A stretch of DNA of 64,000 nucleotides from contig CP012820.1 of assembly GCA_001936135.1 (NCBI GenBank), forward strand, positions 1,550,001 through 1,614,000, read 5' to 3'. Origin of the DNA: Saccharomycopsis fibuligera x Saccharomycopsis cf. fibuligera. Its lineage: Eukaryota > Ascomycota > Saccharomycetes > Ascoideales > Saccharomycopsidaceae. The notes below the pieces were generated by a model. It was not told where the DNA came from. It saw only the letters and a program-made list of their open reading frames with translations, and did no database searches. This document shows, one piece after another, positions 52,122-61,028 of the stretch; the first letter of the stretch is position 1, and each line of letters starts with the position of its first letter. The position numbers and the translations under genes were made by a program.

Positions 52122-55100
52122 AGAAGTATCTGGCAGGGCTTATGTTAAACTAAACTAATTAATTCTTGTTAAGAAATTTTACTCATTACTTGAGGTTGAT
52201 TTTTTGTTTGCTTTAGGGGACTTTTCTGCAACTGGTGGACCGTTATCCCTTGCATAAAGTATCTAATGCCGTATTCGTTTAATTGTATACCATCTTCGGC
52301 TTAAATTCAGAAATAGCAATATCTCTATTGTATGTTTTTGAGCAAGGCAATATTGTATGGCGTCCTTTTACTGAGTTTCATTACTATTTCTTTCTAATGT
52401 GTGATAGAGCTCGGCGGCGAGCGGAACTTGTCTTCTATTTCAAGTCACCATGTATGTCACTTTGCAGCTACGCTGGGACAAAATAGATATTCCAGTTTAC
52501 AATTCTGTGCAAAATTGGATTTTGGTCCTTTATTTTAAAAAGTTCCTTATTTGAGGCAAAACATATAAACCCAATGCTAAACATCTAATGAATGCTTTGA
52601 CACGTATTTTAACAAGAGCAAAATTCCGCCTGGTACTGCTGTCTCAGTTCTCAGCCATTGCTCACTTGCAGGACGTCTGAGTTCTCTTAGTGAGCCCACT
52701 ATTCGTGACTATTAAATCTATAAAAATAAAACATTTATGGGCTTTCATATTTGTACATGTTCCAACAAGTAGAAGTTGACCTACTTATTTATGGTCAAAC
52801 TACAGTATTATTTTTTTCTATACCTTTTAGGCCATTTGCTGCGAGCAGTATTTGGCTATTTGTTTCGAACTTGTAAATTAAATTGTACTTCAATACAATC
52901 TGTTTCAGACCGTTCATGTCAGCAAAGTAATACCACAGATAAAATATGTTATTAGAATTTTTATATTTTTAGATAATTGCGTGATATTGTGCTATCAATG
53001 CAGAGGAAAAACAAATATTATACTGAATTCAATGAAGATGTGTTTGGCCAAGTGGCCCGCCTTATGTGTTTGCCTTTCATTTTATCACGAATGTCACAGT
53101 AATTGCCGCTCCAACCCAGATCTAAAGTTGCAAAATAGAATAAAAAGTTAAAGAAGAGAGCAAGAGACAGTATGGCAAAGTTTTGTAAGAAAAAGTTTAC
53201 ACTTTTTTAATTTTTCAATAAAGCACACTACTCACAATGTATGACACACAAATCAATATTGCACATTAATGATAATATCTCTTGTTTCTAAATATAGAAC
53301 GGCCATGATAGTGTTGCCTTGACAGTAATAACAGTTTCGAGTAGAGTAAATTGAGAATGTTGCGTACTTTTTTTTTATTGTTATTGTTGATGTGAGCAAC
53401 ACTGTAAACTAAGCTCAACTCTTCCGTAATGAATCTTGATCAAAATCTGTTAAAATCAAAGCCAACATCCCGATGTTATCTCAAACCAGAGATAGCCCAT
53501 CCAAAGAATGTACATATGCGTAGGTTTGCGAAGAGGCAACAATCACAACGGCCAAAGGCAAACAACCTACACAAGATACTGCATATGATATATGGTTATT
53601 GGCCGTAACAGTACATTTACACTTCAAATAATGTGTGGCGCTAAAGGTGTTTACGTGAGAAGGCGTTGCTGATATGGCTTCTGTTAATGTCTTCACTACT
53701 TGACTGCGGTACTGCGGTATTGCGATGCATGTGATATCGCACCTGGCACTTCCATCATCAAAATCTTAAGCCTCAACTTGGAATGCGCTTACACTATCTT
53801 AAAAACACGCCAGCCTATTAAAAGCGCCCTAGACAATACCAAAGTGATTATCATCAATGGTCGCTTATGCTGTTGCTTACCGTATTTAGAATATCAGATT
53901 CTTTTTCCGCGAGTAAGCCCTTGCGATTGTTCGAGATTGTTGATGCCTTCATGTTCATGCTGTAGGCTCTACACTATACGTTCATTGCTACTATTTTTGG
54001 TAAAGAGAATGCATAATGTCGCAGAGGATCTGTGAGATGGCCATATATGCATACTGCAGTCAGTAATGGTGCAGAGGGCACTGTTCAAGAGTTATACACA
54101 GACAAACAAATGTTCTTTGAGATGTCTGAGGTTCATTACTTGTGAAAATAGGCAGGATGTCCACACAAGAGATTCCAAGAAATGTCATCTCCTAACTAGC
54201 TAACGCTTCAGGAACCTTAAAAATACCAGGAACACCAAGATATGTTATTTTTTTTAGAGGAAAAGAAAAACGACAATATAGCTAGTAGATACCTGGGAAT
54301 CCATGCTAAAATCGTGGCAGCTAGGCAGCCAAGCTAAAAAACGAAAAAGCAAAAAGAAGCAGTGCCGCCACCGCGCAACACGTAACATTCAACATGAGCC
54401 AACATGAACTAAAAAAAGAAAGAAAAAAAAATAAATGCAGAAACTAAATAGATAGTATCTTTCCATTAAACAAAATTGATACCAAATGAAGTTGCACTAG
54501 CAAAAAGGTACAGTTTCTCTATGTATTTATCAGCTTTCGTTCCAACATTTTTGACTAACTGGTCGAGTGACAGAGTGAATTCGGGATGGCAAAACGTAGT
54601 CTTACAGTTATTGAGCTAGCTAGCTTTTTGTTACCTTAGCTGTGGCAACGGTACATACATGGGAAGTTCCATAGATTGAATAGAATAATTAGAATTCATC
54701 GAGCTGTTATTATTATTGATGAAAACTGCGGTGCTGTACAATGAACTGCAAGATTACAAATTGATGCGAAAAGAGTGTGGTATGCATACAGACATACATA
54801 CAGACAGATGGGCATTGGACAAAGAACGCCTTTTGCCATCGAGGTGATTATTGGAATTGTGATAGTTGGTGATGAAAATACCAATTTTTTTTTTTTTTTT
54901 TATTTTTTTTTTTTTTTTTGAAAATAAATGGGGTAAAAACCTTGCATTATTGAGATTGTTTAACTTATCTATTTTCTTATTATCAACCAATAACAAAAAG
55001 CACTTAAAATAACAGCCATTGCAATCATTTTATTATTGAAATAATTTTAATTTAACAAATTAAATTCAATTCTTCTGTTATACATTTAATTTATTTTAAC

Positions 55101-55126
55101 ATTACCTCTTTTCATCATATTCCACA
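51257..55126. other. 3.9 kb gene-free region, divergent promoters
   Basis: Lies between a minus-strand gene (start 51256) and the plus-strand protease (start 55127). It contains an A run of 30 nt (52090-52119) and paired T runs (54885-54901, 54903-54919) about 210 bp upstream of the protease. A few open frames of 60-111 codons have no recognisable similarity. No tRNA found. Confidence 0.55.
52090..52119 (+). repeat. A tract (30 nt)
   Basis: Uninterrupted homopolymer in the 51.3-55.1 kb gene-free region. Confidence 0.85.
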
Positions 55127-56359
55127 ATGCAGTTTTCTAACTCCATCTTACTATCAGTTCTTGCTTCTTTGACATCCATAGCCAGCGCTGCTCCAGTAAC
55201 CTCCAGTTCTTCAAAATCTATTACTCCACCACAATTGTCTTTTCAGGTCGTTAGATACGGCTCTCGAAACAAAACCTTATCTGGTATTGCTAAAGGCCAC
55301 AGAGGCATCAGAGCTGCTGCTTCCTCTGGAGTCAACTTACCATTGGAAAACGAATATGCATTGTATTTAGCCGATATTGAAATTGGTACTCCTGGCCAAA
55401 AAATCAGGGTTGATGTTGACACCGGATCTTCGGATTTGTGGGTCCCTGGAGCTGGTACTCAATCTGAGGACGGTACTTATGACCACAGCAAGTCATCTTC
55501 ATATGTCAAGGACAAAGACGGGTTCAAAATTGGTTATGGTGATGGATCTAGTGCTTCTGGTGACTGGGCCAAAGAAACCATTAAGATCGGTGGTGCTACA
55601 GTGACCGGCTTGGAATTTGGTGACGCTACTACACAAAATGTCGGACAAAGTATCTTGGGTGTGGGATTCAAAGGCAATGAAGCTTCGGCACAATCAAGAT
55701 CTGATGCTTTTACTTATGATAATTTGCCAATCCAAATGAGAAAGCAGGGAATTATTAACAAGGCTGCATACTCTTTGTATTTGAACTCATTAGAAGCCGA
55801 ATCTGGATCCATTTTGTTCGGTGCCATTGACAAGTCTAAATTCGACGGTGAATTGAAAGAATTGAATGTTGTCAACATCGATGACTCTGGTTCTGAAACT
55901 AGTGAGCCAGTGGCATTTTTCGTCAATTTGGATAGTATAACTAACAAAGATACTAAACTTGCCTCTAAAACCTACCCAGCATTGTTGGATTCTGGCACTA
56001 CTTTGATCTACGCTCCACAAGATGTTGCTAAAACCTTTGGTACCAAATACGGTGAATATAACCAACAAGCCGGTGGTTACCTTACTTCATGTTCCACTGA
56101 AGGTGAAGATTTTGAGTTTACTTTTGGTGACAAGACCATCAAGGTGCCATTCAAGGACTTGTTGTATAATTTGAACGGTAAGGCTAGTGGATCTTCTGAC
56201 CAATGTTTGGTCGGTGTGATGAGTTCTTCTGCAGGTTACTACATTTTGGGTGATGGATTCTTGAGAAGCGCTTATGTTTACTACAACATCGATGATGCTA
56301 AGATTGGTATTGCTCAAGCTAAATACGACAGCAGCAGCACCGATATTGTTACTGTTTGA
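55127..56359 (+). CDS. secreted aspartyl protease (candidapepsin/yapsin family)
   Basis: Pepsin-type aspartic protease, 410 residues. A signal peptide (about residues 1-21, with ILLSVLASLTSIASAAP) is followed by a short propeptide. Both catalytic motifs are intact: VDTGSSDLWVPG (Asp about residue 98) and LLDSGTTLIYAP (Asp about residue 288). The flap region includes YGDGSSASGDWAKE. A C-terminal disulphide pair is likely (CSTEGEDFEF ... SDQCLVGV). The domain order and length match Candida Sap proteins. There is no Lys-Arg Kex2 site in the propeptide and no C-terminal GPI-type hydrophobic tail, so it is probably released. One N-glycosylation motif (NKT) lies in the propeptide. Confidence 0.92.
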   Translation: MQFSNSILLSVLASLTSIASAAPVTSSSSKSITPPQLSFQVVRYGSRNKTLSGIAKGHRGIRAAASSGVNLPLENEYALYLADIEIGTPGQKIRVDVDTGSSDLWVPGAGTQSEDGTYDHSKSSSYVKDKDGFKIGYGDGSSASGDWAKETIKIGGATVTGLEFGDATTQNVGQSILGVGFKGNEASAQSRSDAFTYDNLPIQMRKQGIINKAAYSLYLNSLEAESGSILFGAIDKSKFDGELKELNVVNIDDSGSETSEPVAFFVNLDSITNKDTKLASKTYPALLDSGTTLIYAPQDVAKTFGTKYGEYNQQAGGYLTSCSTEGEDFEFTFGDKTIKVPFKDLLYNLNGKASGSSDQCLVGVMSSSAGYYILGDGFLRSAYVYYNIDDAKIGIAQAKYDSSSTDIVTV

Positions 56360-57051
56360 GTTAGCCGTGAAAGCGATTGATTTGCTGGATGCTAACACTT
56401 TGTTGATAAATTAATTTTTCAGTTCTGTTCATGATATACCATGATGATTTTTACTTTTGATTTTTTTTTTTTTATTTGCATTAATGCATTTTTTTAATTT
56501 TTAATAAAAATGACATCTCTATTTACAAACTCCAGTAGGAAAATGTGATGGTTTAAGCAGCGGTGCAGTTCCAGTTGATACTATAGGGAAGATGAAACAG
56601 GAAAATTTTGAGTCAGTGACTGCTCTTCTACTGTTCTGTTTCACAGCTGCGACGAAGTACAATCGATGGACCAGCCATCTTACAATTCGGATATTGTATA
56701 TTGTTTACACGCTAATAGCGTACTGTGTATACTGGGTATAGTTCACTGTTTATAGGGTGTATATTGTATACTATCCTGTAGCAAAATGTGTGTGTCTGTG
56801 GCGGTGAAATAGGGTGGCTGGTGCGTAGTACACTCCTTTAATACTAAACGCACAGCATCCGCCCACCCAGAGGGCTGGTAATCAATCGCCAGAAAGAAAA
56901 AAAATATCAAAAAAAAACAAATAAAAAACTGTCTTGCTTTAATACCCAACAATTCTTGCTCTTTTCCTGTTTCCATCCATTCATTGCCATTGCCTTTAGC
57001 TACTCACTTCATATCCATTGGCTACTGAACACCATACCATTTACTTTCGCA
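56360..57051. other. intergenic, protease 3' side / coiled-coil gene promoter
   Basis: 0.7 kb. It contains a T run (56461-56473) and a stretch with repeated GTATA-type words (56695-56775). No gene supported. In-frame sequence from 56956 precedes the likely start of the next gene. Confidence 0.5.
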
Positions 57052-60000
57052 ATGGCTAAAAAACACGACCCTTTTGCCTCCCTCAACCCTCCTCAGAAGA
57101 GAAAGTCTTTCTTGTCCTCTTTGCTTGGCAGAGACAAGCAGCAACCTTCCTCCACTTCTACTACTCCTGCCAATACTACCAGAGGTACTGCTGCAATTGA
57201 CGAAAATGATGCGTTGGCCTCTACTACTGCTGGAGCAGACTTTAAATCTCCTTTCAGGGAAGAAGAATCTACTGCAAAGAAAGAAAAGGTTTCTGACAGC
57301 TTGAAAGACAATTATACTCCCCCAGATTTGCAGAAAAAATCCAAGACCCCAAAAGATTTTACTTCAGGTACCAAATTGACCCAAGACTTGAACAAGCCTC
57401 AAAGAAGATTCTCATGGAGAAGATTATTTAGATCTTCATCTCCTGAAAAATCTACTACTACTGCTTCTACTACTGCTTCTACTTCTACTGCTCCAGCCGC
57501 AAAATCCTCTACTTCTGACGCGGCTGAACCTGCTATTAGAGAAGAGGAAGAAGCAACAGAAGCCAAGGACGCTGCTGTTTCCCAATCTGCTCAAGAACTC
57601 AAAGATGAAGAAACCAGAAAAGCTGAAGCGGTTAACGAGACTGAAAAGAAGTTAGTTGCTAATGAAGAACCAACTGCCGAAACTAAGCAACCTGAAGTTG
57701 CCAAGACTTCCAATGATGCTACCACTGCTATTAATACTACTCCTGTTGACAAAGAAATTAATTCTGAACCAATTGATACCTCTGAACCAACTGAAACTGC
57801 TGCTTCTACTGTTACTGCCGCCAAAAATGAAAAAGCTCCAGCTGCAAGTGATGTTTCTGATGAAAAATTGAAAGAAAACAGAGAAACTCCAGTGGTTAGT
57901 GGTGCTGTTTTGGGCGATGGCGAAGCCGCTGCTCCAAAAGATTCTGCTGAGACTGAAATTATTGATTTTCCAAACTCAAAGGATGCTAAATCTGAATCTG
58001 CAAAGGACACTGAAACAGAATCTAAGCAGCAACCTGAAGTTACCAAAGAAGTTCAAACTGAACCAGTTAACGTCGCGTCCGGTGCTGCTGATGCTAGAGA
58101 ACCAACAACCACCACTGCCACCGAGTCATTGCCTGAAGCATTGGACCAAAAGCAAAAAGAGTTGAACGCCACTGCCACTGAATCCTTAAACAAGTTGAAC
58201 ATTGATGGCGGTGACAACAGGAAAGTTGACATTGGTGCGGGCTTATCATTGAAACAAAAAGATTTGTTGAAAATTGCCAAGGAAAGAATTAATCCAATTT
58301 TGAGCACTTTGGACAGTAATGCTAAAAAGCAACAATTGACTGATGAGGAGTACAAGGAATACCAAAAGCAACAAAGACAAATAAAACACGAGGCTAAACT
58401 TCAGAAGCTTAAGGAAAAAAACGAAACCAAGTATGTGAAGAAAGAATCTAAGTACAACACCAAGATCCAAGACTTAAAGGATAAGATTTCTACTTTGGAA
58501 GCAAAGATTAAGAATGCTAAAGAACAACATGTCAAGGATTTGGAGGAGTCTAAAAAGAAACATGAAGAAACATTGAAATCTGAAGAAGAAAGATTCAAGT
58601 CTGGTAAAGAAGCTTTGATCAAAGAACATGAAGAATTAAAGAAAAAGAAGGAAAGAGAAATTGAAGAATTGGTTTCAAAACAAAAGAAATCCAAATTGGA
58701 AATTAAATTACTCGAATCTCAAATAGCTGAACACGAAGCTAAATCCAAATTGCTTAATAGTGACATTGCTGACTTGGAGGCTAGATTAACCGACAAAAAG
58801 GCTGCATTGACTGAGTTATCCAGTAACTACCAAGAACATCAAACTAAACTTGATGAACTTACCAAGAAGCATGAAGCCACTACTGATAAAATTGCTAAAG
58901 AAGCCGCGAAGCAAGCTAAATATGATTCTGTCATCAAGGGCGAAAGTCAATTGGGTGAAATAAACGCTGCTAAGGATTCCATTAAGTTGTACGAAACTCA
59001 ATTAGCCACTTTGAAGGAAGAATCTGAAAAGAGAAAAGGTATTTATAAGTCATTGCAAGAAAATCTCGAAGCTCAAAAAAAGCACGAGTTTAATTTGACT
59101 GAAGCAAGATTGCAAAAAGAAGAAGAAATTGCTAGAGGGCCAAAGAAATCAAAGTCAACTTCTGTGGCTACTGCAGGGACCGTTGGCCTTAACCCTGCTG
59201 CTGCTGTCGACTCAAGTTCTAGTTCTTCTAGTAGTGTGTCATCTGTTGAAGCTGCTCCAGTTGCTCCTACCCCTTCTGCTCCTGCTCCTGCTCCTAGCAA
59301 GCCTGTGAAAGAAGCCAATGTTGGCATCCCAAAATCTACAATCACCGAACCAGAACCACCTAAATTAGCTGGAGAAGAAGACACTTTTGAAGACGTTTTA
59401 CAAAAATCAGGCGCTGCTGAAATCCCGCCAACCGACTTATCTTCTGGTGTTGCAGCAGCTACTAATCAAGTGACTGCTACTCTGCCAAAAGTTGCTCCAG
59501 TGGCCACTTCTACCACTGAAGACAGTAAATTGACTGCTGCTGAACATCAAAAACAAACTAAAGACAGACAAACCGAGGAAGCTGCTCAAAAGACTGAGGT
59601 TATTGAAGTTTCTACTGCTGGTGGAGTTGGTAAAGTAGTTGACAAGATTGTTGATAAGGATGACATTGCTGCTACTGGTGCCGCTCAACCTACTGAAAAG
59701 AGTGTTACTGATGCTACTGGCCAAAAAGTGAACAAAATTATCGATACTAGCAATGAACCAGAGACTAAAGAAGTCATTGCCAGTTCTACGGAATCAGTTG
59801 TAACTCCTGAGCCAGCAACCGCTGCAGCTATCAAAGAAGCTGATAAATCCAGTGCCGATAGCGGTGCTGCTGATGCTGGTGCTAGCACTACCGGTGGTAT
59901 TGGGGCAGTGATTGACAAGATCGTCGATGTTTCTAAAACAACTGCATTGAGTGCCACTGATGCCATCACAGGCGCTGCTGCTACAGGTGCCACTACTACT

Positions 60001-60348
60001 AAGGATGCAAACAAGCTGCCAAAAGAAGAACAAGCTGAAGAGGGCGCAAATAAAACAGAAGTTATTGAGGAATCCATTACTGGTGGTGTAGGAAAAGTCA
60101 CTGATAAGATTGTTGATACTAATACCTTATCTTCAGCTCCTGTGTCTGAACCAGTTTCTGCTCCAATTGCTACTGCTGGTGAACCAATAACTGCTACAAC
60201 CGCTATTCCTACTGTTACTGATACCACTACTACTGAAACTACCGCTACTGGTTCTGCTTCAAGTACTCCGGCATCTGCTACTCCAGCGGCTACTTCTTCC
60301 AGCAAGAAAAACAAAAAGAAGAAGAACAAGAAGAAGAAGAAGAATTGA
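57052..60348 (+). CDS. large coiled-coil protein, Ala/Thr/Glu-rich
   Basis: 1098 residues from MAKKHDPFASLNPPQ. An earlier in-frame ATG (56956) would add 32 hydrophobic residues that look like untranslated leader, so the second is preferred. The N-terminus is basic (KRKSFLSSLLGRDK; RRFSWRRLFRSSSPEK near residue 120). A long disordered Ala/Glu/Thr/Lys region follows. A continuous coiled coil covers about residues 395-700, starting LKQKDLLKIAKERINPIL. The C-terminal third carries repeats of the type GG-V/I-G-K/A-V-x-D-K-I-V-D, and the end is a lysine run (SSKKNKKKKNKKKKKN). The overall plan resembles eisosome-associated coiled-coil proteins (Seg1/Eis1 type), but I cannot confirm the family. High codon bias suggests good expression. 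Confidence 0.75.
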   Translation: MAKKHDPFASLNPPQKRKSFLSSLLGRDKQQPSSTSTTPANTTRGTAAIDENDALASTTAGADFKSPFREEESTAKKEKVSDSLKDNYTPPDLQKKSKTPKDFTSGTKLTQDLNKPQRRFSWRRLFRSSSPEKSTTTASTTASTSTAPAAKSSTSDAAEPAIREEEEATEAKDAAVSQSAQELKDEETRKAEAVNETEKKLVANEEPTAETKQPEVAKTSNDATTAINTTPVDKEINSEPIDTSEPTETAASTVTAAKNEKAPAASDVSDEKLKENRETPVVSGAVLGDGEAAAPKDSAETEIIDFPNSKDAKSESAKDTETESKQQPEVTKEVQTEPVNVASGAADAREPTTTTATESLPEALDQKQKELNATATESLNKLNIDGGDNRKVDIGAGLSLKQKDLLKIAKERINPILSTLDSNAKKQQLTDEEYKEYQKQQRQIKHEAKLQKLKEKNETKYVKKESKYNTKIQDLKDKISTLEAKIKNAKEQHVKDLEESKKKHEETLKSEEERFKSGKEALIKEHEELKKKKEREIEELVSKQKKSKLEIKLLESQIAEHEAKSKLLNSDIADLEARLTDKKAALTELSSNYQEHQTKLDELTKKHEATTDKIAKEAAKQAKYDSVIKGESQLGEINAAKDSIKLYETQLATLKEESEKRKGIYKSLQENLEAQKKHEFNLTEARLQKEEEIARGPKKSKSTSVATAGTVGLNPAAAVDSSSSSSSSVSSVEAAPVAPTPSAPAPAPSKPVKEANVGIPKSTITEPEPPKLAGEEDTFEDVLQKSGAAEIPPTDLSSGVAAATNQVTATLPKVAPVATSTTEDSKLTAAEHQKQTKDRQTEEAAQKTEVIEVSTAGGVGKVVDKIVDKDDIAATGAAQPTEKSVTDATGQKVNKIIDTSNEPETKEVIASSTESVVTPEPATAAAIKEADKSSADSGAADAGASTTGGIGAVIDKIVDVSKTTALSATDAITGAAATGATTTKDANKLPKEEQAEEGANKTEVIEESITGGVGKVTDKIVDTNTLSSAPVSEPVSAPIATAGEPITATTAIPTVTDTTTTETTATGSASSTPASATPAATSSSKKNKKKKNKKKKKN
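59590..60130 (+). repeat. degenerate protein repeats in the coiled-coil gene
   Basis: Four related segments: AGGVGKVVDKIVD, GQKVNKIIDTS, TGGIGAVIDKIVDVS and TGGVGKVTDKIVDTN. Two of them are preceded by KTEVIE. DNA copies differ, so the duplication is not recent. Confidence 0.7.
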
Positions 60349-61028
60349 GTTTAAACCTGACGTTGTAGATGATACTTTTGTATTTTAAATTAAATAATGA
60401 TTTTTTCTTTGTGTTTCTCTTTGTTTTTTCTATGTTCTTGTTTTTTTATTTTTGTTTTCTTCTATTTAATCTTGATTTTTAATATCTTTTATAATTTAAA
60501 TATTTATTTTTTTTTATTCAATTTTTACTCTACCTATATTCCTTTATTGTTGTTACCTTGATGATGATGATGATGTTTTTGTACTGTGAGAAAAAAAATT
60601 TGTTTTATTTTGTTTGTCGTGTTTACAAAATTATTTATATACTGAGCTTGCTGGAATCATTGTGTACTTATTGAATCGTTGTTTTTTAAACTTGAGAGAA
60701 AAACTAATCTATTGTTGTTCCAGCACACAGGCACAGAGCACTGTAGGAAGATAAAAGTAGAGTAGCAGCTTGTTGACGATTAGTTTAATGTGTATGAAAG
60801 TTCGAGAGCCCCGACAATTAATGAGAAAGAGAAACACCGTGGCCAGATTGTAATGAATGGTATTAAGCATGCATACTAAAATCATATTTTTTTACGGTTA
60901 TTCTCACAGCAACATAATCCAAATAGGAATAAGATAAACATGACCACAAAAAAATAAAAAATTTGAGCATCTTGAAGAGCAAGCTGGATTGCAGAAAAAA
61001 TGCAGCCTATATTTTGCATATATTTCAA
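60349..61028. other. convergent intergenic region, coiled-coil gene / SMC5
   Basis: 0.7 kb AT-rich spacer between convergent genes, T-rich near 60400-60520. No gene recognised. Confidence 0.5.

Noticed and set aside
53700-54035. 111-codon Cys-rich open frame
   Set aside because: No family, no promoter features, and surrounded by unstructured non-coding sequence. It remains only a chance ORF.
56956-57051. 32-residue N-terminal extension of the coiled-coil gene
   Set aside because: It looks like a signal sequence, but the following protein is basic and cytosolic in character. The ATG at 57052 fits better.
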